From contig MNXJ01000017.1 in assembly GCA_001872455.1 (NCBI GenBank), forward strand, positions 1 through 40,958: a DNA stretch of 40,958 nucleotides. The letters are read 5' to 3'. Source of the DNA: Anaerolineae bacterium CG2_30_57_67 (GTDB taxonomy: Bacteria > Chloroflexota > Anaerolineae > Anaerolineales > Villigracilaceae). Both the position numbers and the translations under genes were made by a program. Under the pieces are notes generated by a model. The model was not told where the DNA came from. It did no database searches and saw only the letters and a program-made list of their open reading frames with translations. Numbering within the stretch: position 1 is the first letter of the stretch; every line of letters starts with the position of its first letter. Positions 6,997 to 16,232 of the stretch are shown piece after piece.

Positions 6997-8712
6997 TTAT
7001 TGTTTCTGAATTTTTGTCATCGTCTCGCGCAGGAGGCGTAATGAGTAATGACGCGGGTCAGCCAGGGCCGCGCTGGTGAAGGCCAGCCAGAGCGCCAGCA
7101 GCCCCACCGAAGCCCAGCCTACTCTTGGTGTGACCGGCGCAAGCGGCGCAGGCGGCTCCGGCGTGACGGTGGGCAGCGGCGGCGCAAGCGTGGCCGTATT
7201 TGTTGGCGATGGCCGCTTGGTGCGCGTGGCGGTTGGCGTGCTGCTGGGAGTCGCCGTATTCGTAACCGTCCACCAGGGGAAGAAGGTCGCTGTAGCGGGA
7301 ATGTAACGAACAGCCGTGTTCGTGGGTACGAATGTCGCCGTGTTGGTCGGGGTGAGCGTGGCTGTATTGGTGGGCGTGAATGTGGCTGTATTCGTGGGCG
7401 TGAATGTGGCTGTATTGGTAGGGGTAAAAGTGGCCGTGTTCGTGGGCGTAAATGTGGCGGTATTGGTGGGCGTGAATGTGGCTGTATTGGTAGGAGTAAA
7501 AGTGGCCGTGTTCGTGGGCGTGAATGTGGCTGTATTGGTAGGGGTAAAAGTGGCCGTGTTGGTAGGGGTAAAAGTGGCTGTATTGGTAGGAGTAAAAGTG
7601 GCCGTGTTCGTGGGCGTAAATGTGGCGGTATTGGTGGGCGTGAATGTGGCTGTATTGGTAGGGGTAAAAGTGGCCGTGTTCGTGGGCGTAAATGTGGCCG
7701 TGTTCGTGGGCGTAAATGTGGCGGTATTGGTGGGCGTGAATGTGGCTGTATTGGTAGGGGTAAATGTGGGCGCTATCGTGGCTGTATTGGTGCGCGTGGG
7801 ATGCGTGGTGGGCGTGAATGTGGCTGTATTGGTAGGGGTAAATGTGGGCGCTATCGTGGCTGTATTGGTGCGCGTGGGATGCGTGGTGCGCGTGAAAGTG
7901 GCTGTATTGGTGGGCGTGAATGTGGCTGTATTCGTGGGAGCGTAAACAGAAATATTGGACACAGTATTTATTCTGACATTGCCAGCGTAATCAATGGCGC
8001 GAATCTCGATGTTGTATGTTCTAACGGACAACGCAAAAGTGGCATTGAAAGGCAACCAGGTCGAACCACCATCGAGAGAGATGTCCAGCGAGGCCAGGCT
8101 AGATTCAAAATCAACAGCACCGGCGATGACATTCAGCGGCGCGAGATAAGAACCACCACTGGAGATATGCCAGACAATCGAAGGCAGAATATTATCAATT
8201 TTGGTATCAGTCGTCACCGCCAGGCTGGTATCCCCCCAGGATGAAACCGCCCAGCGCTGCCAGGAATGTGATAGAAAAGGCGGGTAAAACGAGCAAGAGC
8301 CGGACGCGGAATTGATGGTACAGACCGTGCCGCCGCTGTCCTCGACAATCGTAATCATTTGCCCTGGAATTGGTTCGTAGACTGTGTAAACAATCGGGTT
8401 GATGCTTTTGCACCAGCCGTTATTGCCTGGATTCGAGCAGGTGTACGCTGCCGAAATTGACGCAGGCGCGTAGATAATATCGGTGTGGTACGGGATGATT
8501 CTGTACAAAGGATCGCCTTCGTAGGGCTTGATGTCCGCGTAATCGCAAGAGTGCGTGACAATTGAGCCATCCGAGACTAACTTGACGCGCCAACAGATGT
8601 GACCGCCTCCGACTACGGTGCGGTCTCCGGGACCGGTGTACGCCAGGTTGGAGGCGGCCAGCGAGAAGAGCAGGAGTAAAAGCAATAAGATGGGAATGCG
8701 TAGTTTCTTCAT
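6997..8712 (-). CDS. Large surface protein with TPTNTATF tandem repeats
   Basis: The frame encodes 571 residues. A Sec signal peptide begins [21 protein letters not shown] Cys-containing N-terminal domain and an Ig-like module ([15 protein letters not shown] then [13 protein letters not shown]) follow. Next comes a Thr/Asn/Pro stalk of about twenty TPTNTATF octapeptides with two [16 protein letters not shown] variants, then a Pro-rich stretch and a C-terminal transmembrane helix ([21 protein letters not shown]) with a basic tail. The architecture is an exposed head on an extended stalk anchored in the membrane, possibly a pilus-associated adhesin. The start at 8712 has AAGGAA upstream; the longer frame to 8907 lacks a signal at its start. 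The Ig-like part resembles the end of the 9027-10427 product. Confidence 0.75.
   Translation of the reverse strand: MKKLRIPILLLLLLLFSLAASNLAYTGPGDRTVVGGGHICWRVKLVSDGSIVTHSCDYADIKPYEGDPLYRIIPYHTDIIYAPASISAAYTCSNPGNNGWCKSINPIVYTVYEPIPGQMITIVEDSGGTVCTINSASGSCSFYPPFLSHSWQRWAVSSWGDTSLAVTTDTKIDNILPSIVWHISSGGSYLAPLNVIAGAVDFESSLASLDISLDGGSTWLPFNATFALSVRTYNIEIRAIDYAGNVRINTVSNISVYAPTNTATFTPTNTATFTRTTHPTRTNTATIAPTFTPTNTATFTPTTHPTRTNTATIAPTFTPTNTATFTPTNTATFTPTNTATFTPTNTATFTPTNTATFTPTNTATFTPTNTATFTPTNTATFTPTNTATFTPTNTATFTPTNTATFTPTNTATFTPTNTATFTPTNTATFTPTNTATFTPTNTATFTPTNTATLTPTNTATFVPTNTAVRYIPATATFFPWWTVTNTATPSSTPTATRTKRPSPTNTATLAPPLPTVTPEPPAPLAPVTPRVGWASVGLLALWLAFTSAALADPRHYSLRLLRETMTKIQKQ
7316..7945. 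repeat. 24-bp tandem repeats coding the TPTNTATF stalk
   Basis: Units of 24 bp repeat more than twenty times. The third-base variants alternate (gtattggtgggcgtgaatgt, gtgttcgtgggcgtaaatgt and similar), giving larger repeated blocks. The array is prone to length change by slippage, and assembly length should be treated with caution. Confidence 0.9.
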
Positions 8713-8723
8713 ATAAATGTTCC

Positions 8724-9026
8724 TTACTGGCATAAGCCGCGCGAGACGCCGACGCCGTACTCCGTCAGCAGGTAGAAATTGCCCGCCGCGAGAAAGAAAA
8801 GCAGAATTCCCAGCGCGGGCTGGCCGAACTTCGTCACCACCCCCGGCAGGACAATGCCTGTTATGAGAGCGGTCAGGAAAATCACCAGCCAGACATCCGT
8901 CAGACAATCCGTGCTGGGGACGAAATAGACTGTCAGCCAGACGCTGGCGTACAGCACAATCTGGACGAAGAACAGCACCAGCGCAAGCGCGCGCAGAAAG
9001 ACATCTTTTTCGCCATCTTTCTCCAC
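8724..9026 (-). CDS. Small three-TM membrane protein
   Basis: The frame encodes 100 residues with a charged N-terminus ([10 protein letters not shown]) and three hydrophobic segments: [41 protein letters not shown] and [17 protein letters not shown]. The family is not recognised. It starts directly after the stop of the upstream surface-protein gene and precedes the repeat-stalk protein, so it is probably part of the same translation unit. Confidence 0.65.
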   Translation of the reverse strand: MEKDGEKDVFLRALALVLFFVQIVLYASVWLTVYFVPSTDCLTDVWLVIFLTALITGIVLPGVVTKFGQPALGILLFFLAAGNFYLLTEYGVGVSRGLCQ

Positions 9027-10427
9027 TCAGTCCACTGCTTTCAGCACCGTTACGTTCCAGACCGCCACCGGACTCATATTTCCGGCATAATCCAGCGCGC
9101 GCGCCCGAACAACGTACTCACCCTCCGACAGGTCATCGACATGAACCGCAAACTCCCAATAAAACTTGGGCGCGTGCGGCGTGTTCGGCAGGGTCGGGTG
9201 AATCTCCCATGTCTTGCCGCCGTCCAGCGAGAACTGGACTTCGCGCACCCCGGAATACGGGTCGCTGGCTACGCCGTGCAAAGACGTGTTTTCCGTCAGC
9301 CGAGAGAGGTTGTCCGCGTCGAAGGTGATCTCCGGCGGAGTCGCGTCAATGAAAACTCGCTGCAACAGGCTTCCGCCGGTATCCAGTGACCAGACGATTT
9401 GATGTTCGCCGTCTCCGATGATTGCCTGCATAGCCGTGTTGCTGGGCTTGGCGGGGATAGTTTCCAAATCATCTCCATCATCCAGACGCGAGAACATCCG
9501 CGCCTGTCCATTGACCGTTATGTAGGCCAGCACAACTTCCGAGCGATACCAGCCGTCATCGTTGCCGTTGAAATCGCCGTCCAGCGGTTTCCCGATAATC
9601 AGGTTTTCCGGCTCCGGCACAACGTCCAGCGTCCAGAGCAGCGCGTCATTGCGATGCGGCGAAACGCTGGTAGAACCAATCAGCAGATTGCTGGGCGTAA
9701 TTTGCTGGCCGCTATCGAGCAATACGGATTCGCTGGTATCAACCAGGTTCCCCAATCGCCGCAGGGAGTCGTCATCGCATTTACGCCAATCAACGCCGGT
9801 TTCCGAGACGTGCGCGCCCGCGAGGCTCACGCCAACCAGGTCGCCAATCGCGGGCGTAATCCGGGCAACCTGCACCCCGTCCAGGTCGAGCAGCACCCAG
9901 GCGGCGAAGTGCCGCGACTGGACTTTGGCGGCGTGGCCTTTCAAGCCCAGCGGATTGACTTCCTGCACATCCATCACCCGGCCAGTGAACGACCAGCGGC
10001 GCAGATGCGCGTTGTAGCGCAGCGGCAAGACGGACATGTCAGCAATTTTCAACGCCTGAAATTCAGGGTCTTCGCAGTGTTCGCCTTTGCAGACCTGCCA
10101 CTGAATCGAATGCCAACCAGGGGTGGTCAGCAGGACTTGATTGCCCTCGACGGCGGGTGCGCCGTCGAGGGCGGAGGTAATAACCGCGTTAGGGTCTGGC
10201 GTCTCTGCGACGGCTGTTACTGCACCGGTAAAAAAGCCGTCCTGTGTGAGACGCGCGTCCGTCCGGTAAGAAATCAGCAGGGGAATGTTCTTCTCCGATC
10301 GGTGACTAGACACCGCCGAGCGGACGATGGCAGTAGAAGCGTGCGGCGCAACCCATAGGGTCGCCAACACGACGAGAACGGAAAGAAGCGCCAGGATGAT
10401 GCCCTCGGATACGCGATTATTTGACAT
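9027..10427 (-). CDS. Membrane-anchored surface protein with a C-terminal Ig-like domain
   Basis: The frame encodes 466 residues. An N-terminal signal-anchor ([17 protein letters not shown]) is followed by an extracytoplasmic region. The C-terminal module around residues 370-460 has [26 protein letters not shown] and [17 protein letters not shown]. These are typical of bacterial Ig-like or fibronectin-like repeats and are shared with the Ig-like part of the 6997-8712 product. The middle contains [10 protein letters not shown], a possible calcium-binding loop. Probably an adhesin or pilus-associated surface factor; the function is unproven. Confidence 0.65.
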   Translation of the reverse strand: MSNNRVSEGIILALLSVLVVLATLWVAPHASTAIVRSAVSSHRSEKNIPLLISYRTDARLTQDGFFTGAVTAVAETPDPNAVITSALDGAPAVEGNQVLLTTPGWHSIQWQVCKGEHCEDPEFQALKIADMSVLPLRYNAHLRRWSFTGRVMDVQEVNPLGLKGHAAKVQSRHFAAWVLLDLDGVQVARITPAIGDLVGVSLAGAHVSETGVDWRKCDDDSLRRLGNLVDTSESVLLDSGQQITPSNLLIGSTSVSPHRNDALLWTLDVVPEPENLIIGKPLDGDFNGNDDGWYRSEVVLAYITVNGQARMFSRLDDGDDLETIPAKPSNTAMQAIIGDGEHQIVWSLDTGGSLLQRVFIDATPPEITFDADNLSRLTENTSLHGVASDPYSGVREVQFSLDGGKTWEIHPTLPNTPHAPKFYWEFAVHVDDLSEGEYVVRARALDYAGNMSPVAVWNVTVLKAVD

Positions 10428-10439
10428 GGGGAGAGACTC

Positions 10440-10904
10440 CTATTGAGCAGCAGGAGCCCCAGCAGGAGCCGCAGCGGGAACAGCGGGCGCGACAAAGTTG
10501 CGGATGGTGATCGCGCCCTTGCCGGTCACAGGGTCAGGATTGACGCGAATGACATAAAAGCCAGGTACAAGCGTTCCCAGATTGATAGTGCGTGAGAAGA
10601 CCGTCCCAGCCGCGCCCATCCCGCAATCGCGGTTGGTCACCTTGACGTTGTAAAATTTGATGATGATGTTTTTGCCAGCAACCACCGCGCTATACTCCAC
10701 TTTGTCGCAAGTGCCAACGCCGGTGATGCGGAAGGTGGCCGGTTGATTGTCCAGCACCTTGATTTTTGTGACACTGGCGTAGCCCATGATTTTGTGCTTT
10801 GGGCCGCTGTATTTTGCCAGCGCCACGCCGCCAGGGGCCAGCGCGCCGAAGGCCAGGGCGACCAGAGCGAACAGAGAAACGAACCAATTCAGACGAGATT
10901 TCAT
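10440..10904 (-). CDS. Small secreted protein, Ala/Pro-rich tail
   Basis: The frame encodes 154 residues with a Sec signal (WFVSLFALVALAFGALAPGGVALA). The mature part is a predicted beta sandwich with two Cys residues (GTCDKVEY and NRDCGMG) that could form a disulfide. The tail is APAVPAAAPAGAPAAQ. No family is recognised. It lies between the ICMT-like gene and the large surface protein, and is likely an extracellular component linked to the pilus. Confidence 0.65.
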   Translation of the reverse strand: MKSRLNWFVSLFALVALAFGALAPGGVALAKYSGPKHKIMGYASVTKIKVLDNQPATFRITGVGTCDKVEYSAVVAGKNIIIKFYNVKVTNRDCGMGAAGTVFSRTINLGTLVPGFYVIRVNPDPVTGKGAITIRNFVAPAVPAAAPAGAPAAQ

Positions 10905-10934
10905 AACGAACTCCTTTGAGAACGTCTGGCTGAA

Positions 10935-11498
10935 CTACCAGACGAATGGAATAAGACGCCAGCGCACCAGGCGCTTGTAAGCGTCGTAACCAGCAATGAT
11001 TTTTTCTTCGCGCAGAATGCGAAGGACTTGCAGCAGGATAAGAATTGCCAGCGGGACAAGGCCCTGCGCCGGATTGGCAATCGTCAGCACACCGCGCAGC
11101 AGCAATTCGCCCAGGTACATCGGGTGGCGCACAAGCCGGTACACGCCAATCGCCACCAGGCCCCGATCCGCGGGAGCAATCCCAAAGCGCGGGCCAAGCG
11201 TGCCGAGTGAAACCAGCACCAGGGTGTAGCCTGCCATTCCCACCCACAAGAGCGCGCCGCTGGGTGTAATCGGCATTAACGGAATCGGCAGGAAGGCCGC
11301 GCACAGCCCTAGCCACAGCCCAACCCGGTCGGATACCTTCTCCGGTTCGCGTTCTAGGTAGACCCCGACCAGCATCAGGTTATGGATGACAGCCATCCAG
11401 TTCAGCGGCGAGGGGTATTCCAGCGCGACATAGATGGAGAGCGCGGCCAGTACCAGGAAGAAAACAGCGGTCAGGACATCGGCCATGTAGCGTTTCAT
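10935..11498 (-). CDS. ICMT/PEMT-like membrane methyltransferase
   Basis: The frame encodes 187 residues with several membrane helices. The C-terminal signature of the isoprenylcysteine carboxyl-methyltransferase / phospholipid methyltransferase family is clear: GVYRLVRHPMYLGELL, then LREEKIIAGYDAYKRLV and RWRLIPFVW. These enzymes bind S-adenosylmethionine between the RHPxY motif and the C-terminal E..Y..Y motif. The substrate is unknown. Because it overlaps tadC by 4 nt, methylation of a pilin, a lipid or a secreted partner is possible, but this is inference from context. Confidence 0.75.
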   Translation of the reverse strand: MKRYMADVLTAVFFLVLAALSIYVALEYPSPLNWMAVIHNLMLVGVYLEREPEKVSDRVGLWLGLCAAFLPIPLMPITPSGALLWVGMAGYTLVLVSLGTLGPRFGIAPADRGLVAIGVYRLVRHPMYLGELLLRGVLTIANPAQGLVPLAILILLQVLRILREEKIIAGYDAYKRLVRWRLIPFVW

Positions 11499-12361
11499 TT
11501 CACGCCTCCAAACAGGCCGATGACAACCGGGTAGCCCACGATGGTCAGGATGGTGACCATGAACGGCACAAAGTAGAAGAGAACCATCGGCACAATCATC
11601 TCGGAGCCAAGTTTTTCGGCGCGTTGTTCCGCTGCACCAATGTACCCAGCCGCGATGCCCATCGCCATCTGACTCATCAGTTCCTGCCGCGCCGAGCCGT
11701 TGCGGATGAAGGAAAGTTGAACGCTCATGCCAATCAGTTCCGGCAAAAGCGAGGCCTGCGCCTCACGCTGCATCTGTTCAATCAGGTTGCGGCCTTGCGA
11801 CTGGCGAATTACCATCCGCATCCACTCCCCCACCAGCCCCGGCGTCTTGGCCGTGCGAGTGAAGGCTTCTTCCATAGAAATACCGGCGGACATCTGCGCC
11901 GAAACCAATTGAATAAATTCTGGCAGTTGTGAGACAAACTTGCGGCGCGTGCGGCGCGCCACGCCCCCGGCAGACATGCCAGGGTACGACCAGCCGAAGT
12001 AGCCCGCCATGAGCGCCATCGGCAGCGCGGAAGTCAGAATCATGCCGCCCACGATACCGCCCACAGCGGCGGCGACTTGCAGGGCGATGAATTGCACCGC
12101 GTTCCAGCCGACCCACTTGCCAGCCATTTGCGCCCAATACAAATCCGCTTCCACCTTGCGAATCATTGGCGGCGGCGCGTATTTTTGCACCGGCACACCC
12201 AGCGGGGTCAGCGCCGATTGCAGGCGCGAACCCGCTTGCGGCGCGGCTTGATGAGCGTCCACCAGCGCCCCAGACGGGACACGATTCCAGATAAATTCCA
12301 CCGTCAGGTACACGATGAAGAGCGTTGTCAAAATGCCAACCAGATAAATTAGTCCGGTCAT
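11495..12361 (-). CDS. tadC: TadC-like pilus platform protein (T2SSF domain)
   Basis: The frame encodes 288 residues. The N-terminal TM helix is LIYLVGILTTLFIVYLTVEF. A cytoplasmic stretch and a T2SSF-type helical domain follow (LPEFIQLVSAQMSAGISMEEAFTRTA), with membrane helices at the C-terminus. With TadB it forms the inner-membrane platform through which TadA drives pilin assembly. ATG 12361 was chosen because AAAGGAGG lies just upstream; it also overlaps the stop of the 33-residue gene before it. A longer frame to 12499 runs through other genes. Confidence 0.85.
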   Translation of the reverse strand: MTGLIYLVGILTTLFIVYLTVEFIWNRVPSGALVDAHQAAPQAGSRLQSALTPLGVPVQKYAPPPMIRKVEADLYWAQMAGKWVGWNAVQFIALQVAAAVGGIVGGMILTSALPMALMAGYFGWSYPGMSAGGVARRTRRKFVSQLPEFIQLVSAQMSAGISMEEAFTRTAKTPGLVGEWMRMVIRQSQGRNLIEQMQREAQASLLPELIGMSVQLSFIRNGSARQELMSQMAMGIAAGYIGAAEQRAEKLGSEMIVPMVLFYFVPFMVTILTIVGYPVVIGLFGGVK

Positions 12362-12459
12362 TTTTTGCCTCCTTTGCGGCGTTCCATGACAGCGACATAG
12401 CCCGCCAGCAACAGCAGCAGACCAATCAACGACAAGATGCCCGATTCGATGGGACTCAT
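12358..12459 (-). CDS. Tiny single-TM protein between tadB and tadC
   Basis: The frame encodes 33 residues: MSPIESGILSLIGLLLLLAG then a short tail ending RRKGGKK. It is one membrane helix with a positive C-terminus. It has a GGAGG ribosome site, and both junctions are ATGA overlaps (with tadB and tadC), strong evidence that it is translated. A role in stabilising the TadB/TadC platform is plausible. Confidence 0.65.
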   Translation of the reverse strand: MSPIESGILSLIGLLLLLAGYVAVMERRKGGKK

Positions 12460-13340
12460 ACCGCCTCCATTGCCATTGAGCGCAGAATAAAGTAACCAAT
12501 CACCATCGCCAGCGCCACCAGCCCCAGCACAATCTGAACCGGCGCGGCGCGCATCGAGAGCGAAATCAGCGGGTCATTCGAGAGATAGACCAGCAGGCCG
12601 CCCAGGACGGCGGGCATCATGAAAACCGAAACCATCACGTCACCGGCTTTGGCTTGCGCCCGGTTGCGCGCGCCCAGAATTTGTTGGACACGCTGCGAGA
12701 TGTCCATCAGCGTTTCGGCGTACTTGCTGCCGCCCGCGTCGAGATACCCATCCAGCAGCGTTGCCAGGTTGGAGAGCGAGGTCGAAGGCGACCGTTCGGC
12801 CAGCGCGTACAAGGCGGCGTGGCGATCTTTGAAGCGCAAATCAGAAGCCGTCAGAAACAACTCGGACGAGAGCGGATTTTTGCCCTCCAAATCGAGCGAG
12901 GCGGCCACCTGCTCCAGCACGTCCGCAATGGCCCCGCCCGCCAGCAGGCCAGCGGCGATACGCCCCACCGCAATCGGCAGGACTTTTTCGATTTCATTGC
13001 CGCGCCCTTTGGCCTTGTCGTCCAGCCAGGCTTGCGGCGCGAACCAGGCGATACCGCCCAAGACCAGACCGACAAAGCCGCCCAGGAAGGACGCGCCCAG
13101 CGCGAAGGCGGCCAGCGCCGCGCCAGTGGTGAACAACCGGAATGTGACCGGCTTGAGCGCCACCCCCGCCGCCAGCAGTTTGTAGTCCAGCGATTTTGGG
13201 TCGAGCGTTTGCAGGCTGCTGGCCGAATCGGCGTAGCCGTAGGCCGAAGACAGCGCGCCCGGCTTGCGCTCTCGCGGCCAGAACTGCCACAGCACCAGCA
13301 GCACGGACAAGATTGCGATTAGAAAGATGATTCCATTCAT
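12456..13340 (-). CDS. tadB: TadB-like pilus platform protein (T2SSF domain)
   Basis: The frame encodes 294 residues. The N-terminal TM helix (GIIFLIAILSVLLVLWQF) is followed by a second membrane region (LAAFALGASFLGGFVGLVLGG). The T2SSF cytoplasmic domain follows (VLPIAVGRIAAGLLAGGAI, LDISQRVQQILGARNRAQAK), then two C-terminal helices. It is the expected partner of TadC. The start has TGGAG 8 nt before it. The stop overlaps the start of the tiny TM gene by 4 nt. Confidence 0.85.
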   Translation of the reverse strand: MNGIIFLIAILSVLLVLWQFWPRERKPGALSSAYGYADSASSLQTLDPKSLDYKLLAAGVALKPVTFRLFTTGAALAAFALGASFLGGFVGLVLGGIAWFAPQAWLDDKAKGRGNEIEKVLPIAVGRIAAGLLAGGAIADVLEQVAASLDLEGKNPLSSELFLTASDLRFKDRHAALYALAERSPSTSLSNLATLLDGYLDAGGSKYAETLMDISQRVQQILGARNRAQAKAGDVMVSVFMMPAVLGGLLVYLSNDPLISLSMRAAPVQIVLGLVALAMVIGYFILRSMAMEAV

Positions 13341-13344
13341 GTTT

Positions 13345-13455
13345 TTATCTCCAGTGTTCCAATAAAAATCTCATGCCAGACAGCGGGCCGAAGGTCAGCG
13401 CGGCTAACACGCCGCCAAGAAAGCCAATGAAAAGGCCATACCAGAATTTATTCAT
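13345..13455 (-). CDS. Tiny single-TM protein between tadA and tadB
   Basis: The frame encodes 36 residues: MNKFWYGLFIGFLGGVLAAL, then a short tail FGPLSGMRFLLEHWR. It has a glycine-rich (GxxxGG) membrane helix. It overlaps the end of tadA by 8 nt, and GGAG lies close upstream. The family is not recognised; the second of three such mini-proteins inside the pilus operon. Confidence 0.55.
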   Translation of the reverse strand: MNKFWYGLFIGFLGGVLAALTFGPLSGMRFLLEHWR

Positions 13456-14773
13456 GCTCCGGCTCCGTGGCAGAATTGATGTCGCCCAATTTCGTCCAGC
13501 GCGGCGCGTCCACCGGCGAGGATTCGTCATATTTCCAGATGGGCAGAAACACTACCTTGCCGTCTTTCAGGTCTTTGCCAACCGCCGAGAAGGAAATCAC
13601 CCGCCGCTTGTCGTGGCGGATGCCGATTTGCAGGTGCAGGTCAATCGCGCTGGCAAAGGTGCGCGAGATTTCCGCCGGGCGCGCCTGGCTGTGCATTCCC
13701 ATTTCGGTGATGACGCGCTCCACCGTGTCACGCGGACTTTCAGCGTGGAAGGTGCTTGCGCCAGAGTGGCCGGTCGTCATGGCCGAGAACAGGGCTTCCA
13801 GCGCGTCACCGCTGCGGGCCTCGCCCACAATCAGGAAGTCCGGCGAGAGACGCATGGCGACTTTCACACCATCCGCCAGCGTGACCGCCGCGACTTCCGT
13901 GCCGATGGCTTTGGGGCGCGCCTCGAAGGATTGCACGGTAGTGCGGTCAATCCAGATTTCTTCCGGGTCTTCGATTTTCACGATGCGCCAGCCTTCCGGT
14001 AGGAAGTTGCACAGCGCCGAGAGCATGGTGGTTTTTCCGGTGCGCGTGCCGCCGCACACCAGCAGTCGCTTGCCAGACTGCATCGCCGCGCGCAGGTCGT
14101 CCATCATCTCCGCAGGAAGCGCGCCGCGCTCAATCAGCCATTCCGGCAGGACAGGCTTTTGCTCGAACAGACGCAGGTTAATGGCGGGCATCCGGCCAGG
14201 CGGAACAATCGCCGGGTGCAAAACGGTCAAGCGCCCACCGCCTGGGTTGTCGGGCGATGGCGGCAGCTTGGCGTACACCACCGGATTGACCTCGTTCAGC
14301 GTCTTGTTTTGCGGCCCCAGCAGGCGATCCAGTACGCGCCAGACCTCACCCGCTTCCGGGTGCAGGTCAATCGTCTCGAAGCGTACCGAGCCTTTCCGCA
14401 TGATCTGAATCAGCCCGCTGGAGTACACCGCGATTTCCGAGACATCCGTGCGGGCAGGCGGCAGGAGCAGGTCGAGAAAGCCCAGCCCCAGCAAACGGCG
14501 GGTAATCTCGCTGCCCAGGGCGTTTTCGTACATTGGCCCAGGGCGCAGGTTGCGGCGGCGGAAGGCGGCGGCGACTTGCGTGGCGACCCGCTCTCCGATG
14601 GCCGCGCGCTGTTCGGCAGACGGATTCGCCAGCAGCGCAGGCGGGTACGTCTGATTCACATCGTCAATCACCTCGTTGGTGACAGCGGCGCGCACTTCGT
14701 CCATGTTCGCGTCGGGCGCGACAGCCGCACCGGAAGACACGCTGGGAGTGGAATAGAAAGAAGCCAGGCTCAT
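13448..14773 (-). CDS. tadA: TadA/CpaF pilus assembly ATPase
   Basis: The frame encodes 441 residues. The N-terminal helical and link domains (about 1-200) include FLDLLLPPARTDVSEIAVYSS. The secretion-ATPase core has Walker A GGTRTGKTT near residue 240, the Asp box VKIEDPEEIWI, Walker B LIVGEARSGDALE near residue 314, and the His box GHSGASTFHAES. TadA is the hexameric cytoplasmic motor of Tad pili, powering extension and probably retraction. It is translationally coupled to the 43-residue TM gene upstream by an ATGA overlap. Confidence 0.92.
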   Translation of the reverse strand: MSLASFYSTPSVSSGAAVAPDANMDEVRAAVTNEVIDDVNQTYPPALLANPSAEQRAAIGERVATQVAAAFRRRNLRPGPMYENALGSEITRRLLGLGFLDLLLPPARTDVSEIAVYSSGLIQIMRKGSVRFETIDLHPEAGEVWRVLDRLLGPQNKTLNEVNPVVYAKLPPSPDNPGGGRLTVLHPAIVPPGRMPAINLRLFEQKPVLPEWLIERGALPAEMMDDLRAAMQSGKRLLVCGGTRTGKTTMLSALCNFLPEGWRIVKIEDPEEIWIDRTTVQSFEARPKAIGTEVAAVTLADGVKVAMRLSPDFLIVGEARSGDALEALFSAMTTGHSGASTFHAESPRDTVERVITEMGMHSQARPAEISRTFASAIDLHLQIGIRHDKRRVISFSAVGKDLKDGKVVFLPIWKYDESSPVDAPRWTKLGDINSATEPEHE

Positions 14774-14901
14774 GACAACTCCTTTGTGATGATGTCCATT
14801 AATTCGCGTTCTTCTTCATCGCGGCTTATCATCCCAGACAGCGCGAATGGCGAAAAAAACACGAGTGCGGCGAACAGGGAGATACAGATAAAAAGACACA
14901 T
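14770..14901 (-). CDS. Tiny single-TM protein between tadZ and tadA
   Basis: The frame encodes 43 residues: MCLFICISLFAALVFFSPFA, then an acidic cytoplasmic tail (SRDEEERELMDIITKELS). It starts 2 nt after the tadZ stop, and its own stop overlaps the tadA ATG. No good ribosome site is visible, so it probably depends on re-initiation. Its acidic tail could contact the ATPase. Confidence 0.55.
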   Translation of the reverse strand: MCLFICISLFAALVFFSPFALSGMISRDEEERELMDIITKELS

Positions 14902-14903
14902 GG

Positions 14904-16232
14904 TTAGCCGAGCCTGAACTTGGGAAATAGCCGGGAGCGCGGCTCTGGCCGCACCTGGGCAGCCGCCTCGTTATTGCCCAAACGCGGGAACAGGCCGCCG
15001 ATGATTTGGCGCACGCCTTTTGCCAGGGATTCCGAGCGCGAGACAGCCGGGGCACGTTGGTCTTGCGCCGCCTGAACCGCCGGGTCGCTGTCAATCACGG
15101 CCAGGATGGGCGGGGTCCAGCCCGCCGCTTCGGACAGTTCGGACAGGAATTGTCGCGGGGTGAAGGCGTTACCAGCGCCTGCCTGATTCAGCACCAGGTA
15201 GGTGGACTCGCGCGGCAGGATGCCGCCCAGGTTGCTCAGCCAGTTCAGCGTGTGATGCGTGGCGAACAAGTCCGCCATCGTTGGGCGCGCCACGATGATT
15301 CCGGTATTGGCGAAACTCAGCGCGTGCAAGTCCCACTCCGTCTCTGTCGTGGGTAAGTCCATCAGCAGCGCAGCGTATTGGCCGTCATCGGCGGCCAGCA
15401 ACATCGAAGCAATGCTGTTCGGCGCTTGCAGGTCAGCCGAGTTGGCCGCGCCTTTCAGGTATTCCAGGCTGTTTTCCGGGGCCAGCAGCACGTCCAAGCC
15501 CTCGACGCGCTGGATGGCGGACTGGATGGCCGGTTTGCCGGGCCGCTCAAAGAACTCGGTCAGGCTGGGGTTGTAGCGCAGGCTGGAGAAGTGCGGCACA
15601 GCCGCAGGCGGCAGCCCCAGCGAGAGCAACAGCGTCCGCACCGACAGGCGCACCGCCAATTCGTAGCCAAGCGCCTCGGCCAGCGTCGAAGTCCCTGCCC
15701 CGCCACAGTGCGACAGGAACGCAATCCGCTTTGTGCCAGTCACCAGCCCCGCGCCAGCAAACGCGGACGCGCCCAGGCCAGACATGCCCGCGCTACTGAC
15801 AGCCGCCGCGACTTGCGGTTGCGCGGTGATTTGCTGCGTGCGGCTTCGCACGGTCTGGCCAGCGCGGAAGGCTTCATCTGGGAGCGTGGCAAAATTAATC
15901 GGCTCAACATAGACCCCGGCCACGACTCCCGTCATGGCGGCAAACGCGCCCTGAAGTCTGGCGTCTACCTCGCTCAATAGCACAATCGCCGCGCCGTTCC
16001 AGGTCTTCATGTCTGCCAGCAGTTTGAGCAGGTCATCCGGCCCCGGCGCAATACGCGAGTGGACAACCAGCACGTCCGGGCGCGTTTGCTCCAGCGAGTC
16101 GCGCAGGGTCGCCCAGGTCGTAGGCAGGCTGGAAATAATCATGTCCGCGCGCGGCAAAAACGGCGGCTGGAGATTGTAGAAAACCAGGTCGTGGCCGTCA
16201 CCGGCGAGCATGATGGAATATTTCTCGGCCAT
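14904..16232 (-). CDS. tadZ: TadZ/CpaE-like ParA-superfamily ATPase
   Basis: The frame encodes 442 residues. The N-terminal part (about 1-130) looks like a degenerate response-regulator receiver (PDVLVVHSRIAPGPDDLLKLL, AAIVLLSEVD). A ParA/MinD-like domain follows with a deviant P-loop CGGAGTSTLAEALGYELA near residue 177. Residues VDVLL/ALLMDLPTT mark the later strands. The usual XKGGXGKT lysines are replaced (GGAGTS), as in many TadZ proteins. TadZ places the Tad machinery in the cell. It shares one nucleotide with the cpaB stop (TAATG). Confidence 0.85.
   Translation of the reverse strand: MAEKYSIMLAGDGHDLVFYNLQPPFLPRADMIISSLPTTWATLRDSLEQTRPDVLVVHSRIAPGPDDLLKLLADMKTWNGAAIVLLSEVDARLQGAFAAMTGVVAGVYVEPINFATLPDEAFRAGQTVRSRTQQITAQPQVAAAVSSAGMSGLGASAFAGAGLVTGTKRIAFLSHCGGAGTSTLAEALGYELAVRLSVRTLLLSLGLPPAAVPHFSSLRYNPSLTEFFERPGKPAIQSAIQRVEGLDVLLAPENSLEYLKGAANSADLQAPNSIASMLLAADDGQYAALLMDLPTTETEWDLHALSFANTGIIVARPTMADLFATHHTLNWLSNLGGILPRESTYLVLNQAGAGNAFTPRQFLSELSEAAGWTPPILAVIDSDPAVQAAQDQRAPAVSRSESLAKGVRQIIGGLFPRLGNNEAAAQVRPEPRSRLFPKFRLG

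Noticed and set aside
7316-7945. A 209-residue plus-strand frame of [10 protein letters not shown] repeats
   Set aside because: It is the antisense shadow of the TPTNTATF stalk; it has no ribosome site and all neighbours are on the minus strand.
7316-7945. CRISPR-like array
   Set aside because: The 24-bp units are contiguous with no unique spacers and code in frame for a stalk.
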